Positions 42,722-49,770 of a DNA stretch of 64,000 bases are shown here, one piece after another. The stretch's first letter is position 1. Each line of letters begins with the position of its first letter. A model generated the notes under the pieces. It saw nothing but the letters and a program-made list of their open reading frames with translations, had not been told where the DNA came from and did not search any database. The position numbers and the translations under genes are program-made. Source of the DNA: an uncultured bacterium (GTDB lineage: Bacteria > Bacteroidota > Bacteroidia > Bacteroidales > Bacteroidaceae); NCBI GenBank assembly GCA_905215575.1, contig CAJMQV010000001.1:37044-101043 (forward strand), given 5' to 3'.

Positions 42722-43656
42722 TTTATCTCTATCTCGTAAGTGTCATAAACAACGGAACGGCCTCCAAATTCCTCCTTGTGTTCTGTCATGCCGACATTCA
42801 GAAAAGTACCCTGGCGTTCGTTGGAAGTTCCGAAATCAAAATAAGCCGCTTCGGGAAAAATATGATGGATCAGCTCGTCATACAGCACATCGGTTGCATA
42901 AATCTCCTTTCCATACTCCGTTGCCGCGGCATATTGCAGATGAAGCACCTGTCCCGTATGGAAAATCACCCCGCCAGCCAGAATGTCTGTTTCGTCCTGA
43001 CAGACAATGAAGAAACGGATGTTTTCCGGAAAATTCTTTTTCAATAGCTCCAGTTCCGAGGCCCGATGCACCGGATGCACCTGATGACGCTCCATGCGGT
43101 CGCGTTCTATGATTTCCCAAAACAGATTCACGTCATCACATTCTCTCACCGTAAGGCGGCCTTTACGGGCTCTCTTACGGGCTCTTTTCATGCGGCTGGC
43201 CGCAATGGGATGCTGCATATCGATCACCGTAGCCAGATTGCGCACGGATAAAGTGGCCCCCATGCGAAACAGCGCATAAAGGTCTTCTTCTGCCGGATAA
43301 CGATGATAGATATGGGGAACGGGCTTATATACCAGTTTCTTAATGGATTCTTTTTTCAGTTCTTCGGTCAAAGCCTCAAACCACAGCATGGGTTCGTGTG
43401 CCCGGGTCTTGAGCGACATCATAAAACCGCCGTAAGTAAGTCCCTGGTGCGAATACAGCACATCGTCCTTCCGATTGGCCGGAAGCAGGGCTACCAGCTC
43501 ATCATCGTCATTATAAAACAAAAACGAACAGTCCTGAAAACGGTCAGCATGGTAATCCATATAGCCTCGTTTTAACAGGAATGTTCCATTTTTTGACTGA
43601 TCGACAAAGCGATCCCATTCTGCTTTCTTATCTTCAGTATATCTGATTATTTTCAT
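42718..43656 (-). CDS. FemAB/GNAT-like acyltransferase in the amino-sugar cassette
   Basis: A 312-residue protein of the FemX/GNAT_6-like type. Features are a middle basic stretch MKRARKRARKGR, the ERDRMERHQVHP motif, and a C-terminal half with FIVCQDETDILAGGVIFHTG and YFDFGTSNERQGT. In known dTDP-Fuc3NAc or Qui3NAc pathways the third enzyme is an N-acetyltransferase with a left-handed beta-helix (FdtC/QdtC). Here a different fold sits in that place, overlapping both neighbours by 4 bp. It may therefore acylate the 3-amino sugar (inference). An aminoacyl transfer cannot be excluded. Confidence 0.7.
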   Translation of the reverse strand: MKIIRYTEDKKAEWDRFVDQSKNGTFLLKRGYMDYHADRFQDCSFLFYNDDDELVALLPANRKDDVLYSHQGLTYGGFMMSLKTRAHEPMLWFEALTEELKKESIKKLVYKPVPHIYHRYPAEEDLYALFRMGATLSVRNLATVIDMQHPIAASRMKRARKRARKGRLTVRECDDVNLFWEIIERDRMERHQVHPVHRASELELLKKNFPENIRFFIVCQDETDILAGGVIFHTGQVLHLQYAAATEYGKEIYATDVLYDELIHHIFPEAAYFDFGTSNERQGTFLNVGMTEHKEEFGGRSVVYDTYEIEIK

Positions 43657-44039
43657 AAGGCAATCAATTTCCGAAACTCCTCATAAGAGTTTACATAGGT
43701 ATCCGGTTCATAAGGATGCGATGCCATGACGAGCAGCACGGCATCTTCGGAAAACTTCTGCAACTCGTTCCAGGTGAGTGGCGGCACAAGCAGGCCCTTG
43801 TCTGGCGAATCCAATACAAAATGTTTCCTTTCCTTGGCATTCTCCAGACAGACCTCCACCGTGCCATGCACGGCAACCAGATACTGGTAAGCGATTTTAT
43901 TGGCGTGCATCCCCCTGCTTTTATCCTCGGGCACCTTATAAATCCAATATATTCTTTGCACTTCAAAAGGCAGTTCCTGTCCGGATTCAACAATCGTCAG
44001 ACAACCTCTTGAATCTGCATAGGTTCTCAATAAATCCAT
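43653..44039 (-). CDS. Cupin-type sugar 3,4-ketoisomerase (FdtA/QdtA-like)
   Basis: A 128-residue single-domain cupin of the WxcM-like C-terminal family. It opens with DSRGCLTIVESGQELPFEVQRIY, typical of FdtA/QdtA. The residues RGMHANKIAYQYLVAVHGTVEV hold the cupin His region, and LLVPPLTWNELQKFSEDAVLLVMASHPYE is the second cupin motif. These enzymes convert dTDP-4-keto-6-deoxyglucose to the 3-keto isomer. It is first in the three-gene cassette and overlaps the acyltransferase gene by 4 bp. Whether the product has the galacto or gluco configuration cannot be told. Confidence 0.85.
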   Translation of the reverse strand: MDLLRTYADSRGCLTIVESGQELPFEVQRIYWIYKVPEDKSRGMHANKIAYQYLVAVHGTVEVCLENAKERKHFVLDSPDKGLLVPPLTWNELQKFSEDAVLLVMASHPYEPDTYVNSYEEFRKLIAL

Positions 44040-44129
44040 AGAATCTGTAAATAGATATGCAAAGTAAGCAAAAAGAATCTATATATAGAAGCAATCTTCC
44101 GAAAACTACAGACAAAGCACCTACAGAAA

Positions 44130-44675
44130 CTACTTGGAACATTCATTCAGCAACTCTTCAAGCTCCTGAACCGACGAAACAACCTTCAGATAATTTGAAC
44201 AGGGTACATTGATGAACGACTTTCGGTCATACTCCTCCAGCAAAACCAGCAGCGAGTTCCAAAAGCCTGATTCATTATACAGCACAATGGGTTTCTGCTG
44301 ATAACCGATACTGTTGGCGGCCATCAGCGTAAAGATTTCATCCAATGTTCCGACTCCACCGGGTAAAGCCAGCAACACATCGCTACGCTCGATCATAATC
44401 TGCTTCCGGTCGTTCAAGTCAGTACAAGGCACCAGCTCGTCAATGTAGTCACTGGCACGACGCTTGGTTTCCAGAATACGGGGCACGACACCCACAACCG
44501 TACCGCCAGTCTCGTGAACTCCCTGAGCCACGCATTCCATCGAGCCGGAATTGGCTCCTCCATATACCAACGCCCATCCCATTTGGCCAATCTTATGGCC
44601 CACCCGGAGCGCCTCATCATAATAAGCCGCTTCCAGTCTCTGCGAAGCGGCACAAAATACACCGATATGTTTCAT
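44130..44675 (-). CDS. LOG family (TIGR00730) phosphoribohydrolase
   Basis: A 181-residue Rossmann-fold protein from ATG 44675 (MKHIGVFCAAS). The family motifs are PGGVGTLDEIF (PGGxGTxxE) and a GGANSGSMECVAQGV segment. LOG proteins release the base from nucleoside 5'-monophosphates; in plants they activate cytokinins, and in bacteria they act on AMP-like nucleotides. It follows regulator 2 on the same strand but is separated from it by a long palindrome at 44681-44719. The longer in-frame start would begin inside that palindrome and is not used. Confidence 0.85.
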   Translation of the reverse strand: MKHIGVFCAASQRLEAAYYDEALRVGHKIGQMGWALVYGGANSGSMECVAQGVHETGGTVVGVVPRILETKRRASDYIDELVPCTDLNDRKQIMIERSDVLLALPGGVGTLDEIFTLMAANSIGYQQKPIVLYNESGFWNSLLVLLEEYDRKSFINVPCSNYLKVVSSVQELEELLNECSK

Positions 44676-44680
44676 AACAA

Positions 44681-44719
44681 ACAAAGTTGCACTTTTCCTT
44701 TCAAAAAGCACAACTTTGT
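44681..44719. promoter_or_regulatory. Near-perfect palindrome at the LOG gene start
   Basis: ACAAAGTTG-ca-CTTTT, 7-nt centre, AAAAG-ca-CAACTTTGT. It is 5 bp upstream of the LOG ATG and 25 bp past the regulator 2 stop. Minus-strand CAACTTTG within it resembles TAnnTTTG. It may be an operator, a promoter-overlapping hairpin or a terminator of regulator 2. Confidence 0.6.
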
Positions 44720-44744
44720 CTGTTAAATGAATAAAAAAGAATGG

Positions 44745-45725
44745 TCAGAGTTTTACATCCTCCAGATTAATCAGTCCGTTTACTATGGCGTAAATGGTCA
44801 GTCCGGCCGGAGAATGAATCTGCAGCTTGCGGCTGATATTCCTTCGGTGCGTCATCACCGTATTGACCGAGATGAAAAGCTTCTCGGCAATCTCTTTGTT
44901 CGACAGACCTTTTACCACACAAACAATCACCTCCCGTTCACGGTCACTCAATGAATCAGTTCCGGCACTGTCATTCTGGCTGTTTTCTTCCTCCTGAGCC
45001 TGCAGGGTTTCCGCACGCAAAGCACAGTCCTTCTCGAGTTTCCGGACGGCCTCTATATAAAGCGTATCTTCCATCTGACAATGATTGAAAAGATCCTCTT
45101 CAAGCATATAGAGATCCATCAACACTTCATTCAGCAACTGTCCGTTGCTGTCGCTCGGATAATATTTGATAATGATACTTTTCAATTCACCCAGACTTTT
45201 ATCAATCTGAGCATGGTTATCATGATGTTTTTCCTCCAGCACATTGATATTGACTCCCGTTTCCGAAAGTTTCCCGGCCAGCAAACCTTCTACATAAGTA
45301 TGGATATATTTGTCTTCGTACTCCATATGACGGGACACCTCGGCCGCAAATTCATCATAGAACTTCAAGATAAGGAAAGCGATCTGATTACGGGCCGAAC
45401 AGTCAATGCTTTCGATCAGTTTCCGACGGATAGCGGGTATGCGGAAATCAACAAAATAGGTATGCGACTGCGACAAGTACTTGGTCATGGCTGCCACAGA
45501 AATGGTTTCCACCACATCGCCCACGTTGATTCTTCCGTTGGACTTGATAAAATTGACCACAGCCAGAAAAGTCATTGTATCTACTCCGTTTGAAGTGCAG
45601 GCTGTCGCCACAGTCTGATCACCAAATCCAAATGTCAGTCCAAAACGGCTAATCACTTGCAACAGACGATAATCGTCGCAAATAATATCGCTCATCTTGT
45701 CTGTTTCCTTATATTTCTCCGTCAT
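44745..45725 (-). CDS. Hemerythrin (RIC/YtfE-like)-LuxR fusion regulator 2
   Basis: A 326-residue paralogue of the regulator at 20973-21971, with the same start (KYKETDKMSDIIC) and domain order: ScdA_N-like (about 10-62, lone Cys in TAC), hemerythrin-like bundle (about 82-235), then LuxR-type HTH (about 258-320, LSDREREVIVCVVKGLSNKE). All di-iron ligand positions are kept: H88, H133 with E137, H167/H168, and H215 with E219. It is divergent from feoAB across a 511-bp gap holding a small transcription unit. The context predicts control of Fe(II) uptake by iron, O2 or NO. A motif CACTATATATAGGTA lies 59 bp upstream of its start. Confidence 0.86.
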   Translation of the reverse strand: MTEKYKETDKMSDIICDDYRLLQVISRFGLTFGFGDQTVATACTSNGVDTMTFLAVVNFIKSNGRINVGDVVETISVAAMTKYLSQSHTYFVDFRIPAIRRKLIESIDCSARNQIAFLILKFYDEFAAEVSRHMEYEDKYIHTYVEGLLAGKLSETGVNINVLEEKHHDNHAQIDKSLGELKSIIIKYYPSDSNGQLLNEVLMDLYMLEEDLFNHCQMEDTLYIEAVRKLEKDCALRAETLQAQEEENSQNDSAGTDSLSDREREVIVCVVKGLSNKEIAEKLFISVNTVMTHRRNISRKLQIHSPAGLTIYAIVNGLINLEDVKL

Positions 45726-45783
45726 AACTCCTTACTTATTTTTTCACGATGCAAAGAAAATCAAAATCGGGCAAAGAAACAAT

Positions 45784-45798
45784 CACTATATATAGGTA
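45784..45798. promoter_or_regulatory. TAGGTA-type motif upstream of regulator 2
   Basis: CACTATATATAGGTA on the plus strand matches the feoAB motif (minus strand CACTATTTTTAGGTA) at 13 of 15 positions. It is just upstream of a weak minus-strand promoter for the regulator, so autoregulation is possible. Confidence 0.5.
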
Positions 45799-45883
45799 TT
45801 TTTCAAAACGCCTGTCCCCTAAACATTCTGCATATCAAAGAAACAGGTACATCATTCCGGAATAAAATCATACAAATTAAGTA

Positions 45884-45914
45884 TTGCAACCAAACAGCAG
45901 AGAACGTAACTTTG
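45884..45914 (+). promoter_or_regulatory. Promoter of the small unit between regulator 2 and feoAB
   Basis: TTG, exactly 20 bp, TAACTTTG: a consensus promoter 38 bp before a small ORF and well upstream of the separate feoAB promoter. Confidence 0.8.
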
Positions 45915-45952
45915 CACCGTCAGAAAGAAAAACTTTCGGACAGGAAGCAACC

Positions 45953-46018
45953 ATGCTCCTGACATCTGAATTTATCTCTGATGTCAAAGAGTTTTGTGCT
46001 CCTTTATATGATTCGTGA
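45953..46018 (+). CDS. Small ORF of 21 codons upstream of feoAB
   Basis: ATG at 45953, TGA at 46016-46018. An AGGAAGC ribosome binding site lies 6-12 nt upstream, better than that of many genes here. The peptide starts MLLTSEFISD and ends CAPLYDS; it is not hydrophobic enough for a membrane peptide. It could be a leader peptide or the coding part of a small mRNA. There is no homology evidence. Confidence 0.45.
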   Translation: MLLTSEFISDVKEFCAPLYDS

Positions 46019-46080
46019 TGAACCATAATAACCATTTTATTAGTTTAGTATTAGTACATTTTGAAATTAAAAAAGCTTAA

Positions 46081-46112
46081 AATATGGTCTCTGAGAAGAG
46101 ATCATATTTTTT
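46081..46112 (+). terminator. Terminator of the small unit upstream of feoAB
   Basis: AATATGGTCTCT, GAGA (GNRA-type) loop, AGAGATCATATT, then T-run. The stem is full length with one G-U pair. Confidence 0.85.
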
Positions 46113-46113
46113 A

Positions 46114-46128
46114 TACCTAAAAATAGTG
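46114..46128. promoter_or_regulatory. TAGGTA-type motif upstream of feoAB
   Basis: The minus strand reads CACTATTTTTAGGTA. It is 53 bp upstream of the feoAB -33 element, right after the small-unit terminator. Confidence 0.5.
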
Positions 46129-46181
46129 ATTTTTAAACCCGTCCAACTTTCTTCTTTTTTGAAAAATCATAGATTAAGGTA

Positions 46182-46212
46182 TTGGCTATCTGTATAAAGT
46201 AGAGTAATTTTG
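46182..46212 (+). promoter_or_regulatory. Promoter of feoAB
   Basis: TTG, exactly 20 bp, TAATTTTG. The box ends 24 bp before the ATG at 46237. Confidence 0.85.
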
Positions 46213-46236
46213 CATCCGGAAAATAAATTCAGCAGA

Positions 46237-48510
46237 ATGAAATTAACAGAAGTCAAAAACGATGAATGCGTTTTCATCGCTCAAATAGAAGGAAGCGGAT
46301 CCTTCCGCGCCCGATTGGGAGAAATGGGATTTGTAAAGGGACAACAGATCAAACGCCTGTTTGCATCACCGGTTGGCAATCCCATTGTTTTTGAAATCAT
46401 GGGAAGCAAAGTAGCTCTCCGAAGTCAGGAAGCTGCCAGCATAGACGTAGTCTACCATGCAGAAGAAATACCGGATAGCGAAAGTATTTCCTCGTCTATA
46501 AAAGCCTCTGAATCCTCGTTTCAAATAAAAAACAAGACAGCACACTGCCATTGCGAAAGCAAGAAAAAAGTTCAGGCAACCTTTGAACATACTCACGACG
46601 TTGTAACTTTAGCTTTGGTCGGTAATCCAAATTGCGGAAAAACATCTTTGTTCAATGCCGCGAGCGGAGGTCACGAACGCACCGGAAATTACAGCGGAGT
46701 CACCGTGAGCAGTGTCATCGGAAATATTGAATTCAAAGGACGCAAAATCCGTTTTGTAGACTTACCGGGCACCTACTCGCTCCGCGCCTTCAGTCCGGAA
46801 GAGGCATATGTGGCTCACGAACTGGAAAGCGGAAAAATTGATGCTGTAATCAACGTGCTTGATGCAACAAATCTGGAACGCAACCTGTTGCTGACCATGC
46901 AGCTCAAGGAGCGCAACCTGCCTTTGATCGGTGCCTTGAACATGTTTGACGAGGTGGAGAAAAGCCAGAGTTTTGTAGACATTCCTGCATTGGAGGAAAA
47001 GCTGGGCATGCGCCTGATTCCCACTGTAGCCCGCAGTAAACGAGGAATAGATACGCTCATTGAAGAAGCTGTCAAGCTGGCCGATCAGCAGCAAGCCTCT
47101 TGTGTGGAGAACCGTTCTTGCACCCATGACAAACCTAAAGAATGCCAACATTCTTTTGAAACTCCCACAACCGAACACCATGAAGCCTGCCCTTGTAAAC
47201 AACGCGAAGAAGATGATGCCGTACGCTATGCACGCATCCGCACGCTACTTCAGGGCGTATATCAACGTAAAAAAGGTAAGGCCGATCAGACAACAACTCT
47301 GTTGGACCGCATCTTTGCCAGCAAATGGATAGCCTATCCGATGTTTTTTGTGCTGATGTGGTTTATTTTCTGGGCTACATTTGTGATAGGTGCTTATCCG
47401 TCAGACTGGATTGATCAGGGCATTTCCTGGGTGGGCAGTCTGCTCGAAGGCAATATGGGCGAAGGTCCGCTACGCGATCTGATTATTGACGGAATCATTG
47501 GCGGCGTGGGCAGTGTCATTGTATTCTTGCCTAATATTCTGATCCTGTACTTCTTCATTACCATTTTGGAAGACTCCGGTTATCTGGCCCGTGCCTCCAT
47601 GCTGGCCGATCCGATTCTGAACCGTCTGGGACTGCACGGCAAATCTTTCATCCCGATGCTGATGGGATTCGGTTGCAACGTACCGGCAGTCATGGCTACC
47701 CGCACCATCGAGAATCATAAAAGCCGTCTGGTAACCATGCTGGTCATCCCGATGATGTCGTGCAGCGCCCGTATCCCCGTATATGTGGTCTTTGCAGGAG
47801 CGTTCTTTGCGGCTTATGCCAGCTGGGTAATGTTCGGGCTTTATCTGTTCGGATTACTGATGGCCGTGATGGTTGCCTGGGTGTTCAACCGTATTTATCA
47901 TCCCGAACAGGATACACACTTTGTCATGGAGATTCCTCCATACCGCCTGCCGAACTGGAAAGGAGTGTTCCGTCACACTTGGGAAAAAGGACGCCAGTAT
48001 CTGCATAAGATGGGAGGCATCATTTTAGTTGCCAGCATTGTCATTTGGGCTTTGGGCTATTTCCCGCGCCCTGACCGTGAAATGAGTCCGGCCGAAGCAC
48101 AGGAACAATCTCTGATGGGACAGATTGGTCATGCCATTGAACCGGTAATCAAGCCACTGGGTTATGACTGGCGCATGGGTGTAGGTATCATGGCCGGAGT
48201 CGGAGCCAAAGAGCTGATGGTTACAACATTAGGAGTTCTCTATAACAGTCCGGAAGAAGACTCAGAAGTAGGTTCGGCCGAGGAAGCTTCACAAACACGA
48301 CTGGCTTCTGCTCTGCAAACCCACACCACTCCCGAGGCGGCTCTAAGCTACATGGTGTTTGCCTTGCTCTATTTCCCTTGTCTGGCTACCATAGCAGCCA
48401 TTGCCGGAGAAAGCGGCAAATGGAAATGGGCGCTGATTACCGCAGGATATACCACAGGACTGGCCTATGTCGTAGCTTTCCTAGTTTACCGACTGGCCCT
48501 GTTCTTCTAA
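46237..48510 (+). CDS. feoB: FeoA-FeoB fused ferrous iron transporter
   Basis: A 757-residue inner membrane Fe(II) transporter. A FeoA (SH3-like) domain occupies about 1-75. A Cys/His-containing linker (HCHC, 103-106) follows. The FeoB G-domain has G1 GNPNCGKTS (129-137), G3 DLPG (175-178) and NMFD (235-238, G4 region). A second Cys/His-rich stretch lies at 289-320. The membrane core has two Gate domains and ends about residue 757. The fusion is usual in Bacteroidetes. ATG 46237 is used; an in-frame TTG at 46210 lies inside the -7 box. The gene is followed at 38 bp by an outer membrane barrel gene. Control by the divergent hemerythrin-LuxR regulator is likely. Confidence 0.95.
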   Translation: MKLTEVKNDECVFIAQIEGSGSFRARLGEMGFVKGQQIKRLFASPVGNPIVFEIMGSKVALRSQEAASIDVVYHAEEIPDSESISSSIKASESSFQIKNKTAHCHCESKKKVQATFEHTHDVVTLALVGNPNCGKTSLFNAASGGHERTGNYSGVTVSSVIGNIEFKGRKIRFVDLPGTYSLRAFSPEEAYVAHELESGKIDAVINVLDATNLERNLLLTMQLKERNLPLIGALNMFDEVEKSQSFVDIPALEEKLGMRLIPTVARSKRGIDTLIEEAVKLADQQQASCVENRSCTHDKPKECQHSFETPTTEHHEACPCKQREEDDAVRYARIRTLLQGVYQRKKGKADQTTTLLDRIFASKWIAYPMFFVLMWFIFWATFVIGAYPSDWIDQGISWVGSLLEGNMGEGPLRDLIIDGIIGGVGSVIVFLPNILILYFFITILEDSGYLARASMLADPILNRLGLHGKSFIPMLMGFGCNVPAVMATRTIENHKSRLVTMLVIPMMSCSARIPVYVVFAGAFFAAYASWVMFGLYLFGLLMAVMVAWVFNRIYHPEQDTHFVMEIPPYRLPNWKGVFRHTWEKGRQYLHKMGGIILVASIVIWALGYFPRPDREMSPAEAQEQSLMGQIGHAIEPVIKPLGYDWRMGVGIMAGVGAKELMVTTLGVLYNSPEEDSEVGSAEEASQTRLASALQTHTTPEAALSYMVFALLYFPCLATIAAIAGESGKWKWALITAGYTTGLAYVVAFLVYRLALFF

Positions 48511-48548
48511 AGAAAGTTTGATACACTCTAAAAAAAGAAACACTACAC

Positions 48549-49679
48549 ATGAACTTTATCACATGTACAAAGCAAGGCATCCGGAAATGCCTTGCTTTCT
48601 GTCTTTTTGTTATGACATGGTCGGCAAGCTCTGCTCAGGAGAATTCTTTGTCCTCACCCGACTCTCTTTCCACTGATAGCACTTCATCGCCACGCGTAAC
48701 CTGGTATGCCTCCGTTACTACGGAAATGCCATGGAATATCAGTGACGGTCGGGTTGGATGGGCCAATTATATAGAGGCCGGAGCGCAAGTTGGCTTATGG
48801 AAAGGAGGATCGCTCGATATTGATGCCATCGCCACTTATGAATACCATAACCCGGTTTTGGGTGACTTACAATGGTTCTCAAACATCACTATAGGTGAAA
48901 ACAAGGCTTTCAGACTGATGCAACTCGGTCTGACACAGCAGTTAAGTGACAAAGGAATGGTATCCATCGGACTGCGTAATACCGATATTGACTGCTTCAC
49001 CTCGCCTTATACCACGCTGTTTACCGGTTCTTCATACACCAGTTTCCCTACTCTTTCATTCAATTTCTCATTAGCTACGGCTCCGGTTGCTGCTTTGGCC
49101 CTGCATGCCGAATACCAGCCTATAGAGAATCTGACCATCAAGGAAACATTCTATAACGGTGTAGCCGATGATCGGCTGAACCGGCAATTCCGTTTCTGTC
49201 CGCAAAGTGACGGAGTGGTAAACATCACCAGTATACACTACTCAGACAATGAACACTATACCTACAGTTTAGGAGCCGGATTAGGTAATTCCAGCATTGA
49301 GAATGCAGAAACCGGCAATATGGAAAAACCTTTCCAATACGCCATATGGCTTCTGGCCGAGCAGGAACTCTGTACCATCGGAAAAAGCGGATTGGGACTG
49401 ATGCTGCAAGGAAGCATTGCCCCAAAAGAAAGCAGTTATTGCAGTCACTACTGGGGAGCCGGACTGGTGTGTAACCGTCTTGGAAATATGGAGGCGCAAA
49501 TAGGACTGGCCGTAAACCGGGTACTGATGAACGATGGTCGGGAAACGGATATCGAACTGACAGCCAGTCTTCCTGTATGCGAATATCTGTCTTTGCAACC
49601 GGCACTGCACTGTATCAACACGAACGGCACCTATAAAATGGCGGCTCTGGTACGGGCTTCTTTCGAAATCGGCAATTAA
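48549..49679 (+). CDS. Predicted outer membrane beta-barrel downstream of feoAB
   Basis: A 376-residue protein with signal peptide (about 1-29, SSAQE) and a Ser/Asp-rich linker. It is then all amphipathic strands (WANYIEAGAQVGLWKGGSLDIDA, SLATAPVAALALHAEYQPI, MAALVRASFEIGN). Weak resemblance to OprB-type porins. It is 38 bp after feoAB with no promoter or terminator seen between, so it is probably co-transcribed. A role as the outer membrane entry for Fe(II) is an inference from position. Note that the other iron locus at 14.5-20.8 kb also carries barrel genes. Confidence 0.7.
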   Translation: MNFITCTKQGIRKCLAFCLFVMTWSASSAQENSLSSPDSLSTDSTSSPRVTWYASVTTEMPWNISDGRVGWANYIEAGAQVGLWKGGSLDIDAIATYEYHNPVLGDLQWFSNITIGENKAFRLMQLGLTQQLSDKGMVSIGLRNTDIDCFTSPYTTLFTGSSYTSFPTLSFNFSLATAPVAALALHAEYQPIENLTIKETFYNGVADDRLNRQFRFCPQSDGVVNITSIHYSDNEHYTYSLGAGLGNSSIENAETGNMEKPFQYAIWLLAEQELCTIGKSGLGLMLQGSIAPKESSYCSHYWGAGLVCNRLGNMEAQIGLAVNRVLMNDGRETDIELTASLPVCEYLSLQPALHCINTNGTYKMAALVRASFEIGN

Positions 49680-49740
49680 GGATTTACACAAAGAGTGAAA
49701 AAGATATGAAAAAGCATATTCTTTATTCTCCGTGTTTTTC

Positions 49741-49748
49741 TATTTTTG
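49741..49748 (+). promoter_or_regulatory. -7 box of the M16 peptidase gene
   Basis: TATTTTTG fits TAnnTTTG, 22 bp before the ATG at 49771. Confidence 0.55.
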
Positions 49749-49770
49749 CAACAGATAAATCATAAACAAA

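Larger units (their letters stand above)
45918..46112 (+). ncRNA. Candidate small RNA / small mRNA upstream of feoAB
   Basis: Predicted transcript of about 195 nt from the promoter at 45884-45914 to the terminator at 46081-46112. It contains a 21-codon ORF with a ribosome binding site, an internal GACATC / GATGTC hairpin and an about 60-nt A/T-rich 3' part before the terminator. Position and closure suggest a discrete sRNA or dual-function RNA. Confidence 0.5.

Noticed and set aside
41606..44039. Part of a capsule locus
   Set aside because: No glycosyltransferase, flippase, polymerase or UpxY-like gene adjoins the three-gene cassette, so only a sugar-nucleotide cassette is supported.
44727..44954. 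75-codon plus-strand ORF opposite the end of regulator 2
   Set aside because: It is fully antisense to the conserved LuxR HTH coding sequence, so most likely a shadow frame.
46210..46236. Longer FeoAB start at a TTG codon
   Set aside because: The codon lies within the -7 box TAATTTTG, so it would not be transcribed. ATG 46237 begins the FeoA domain.
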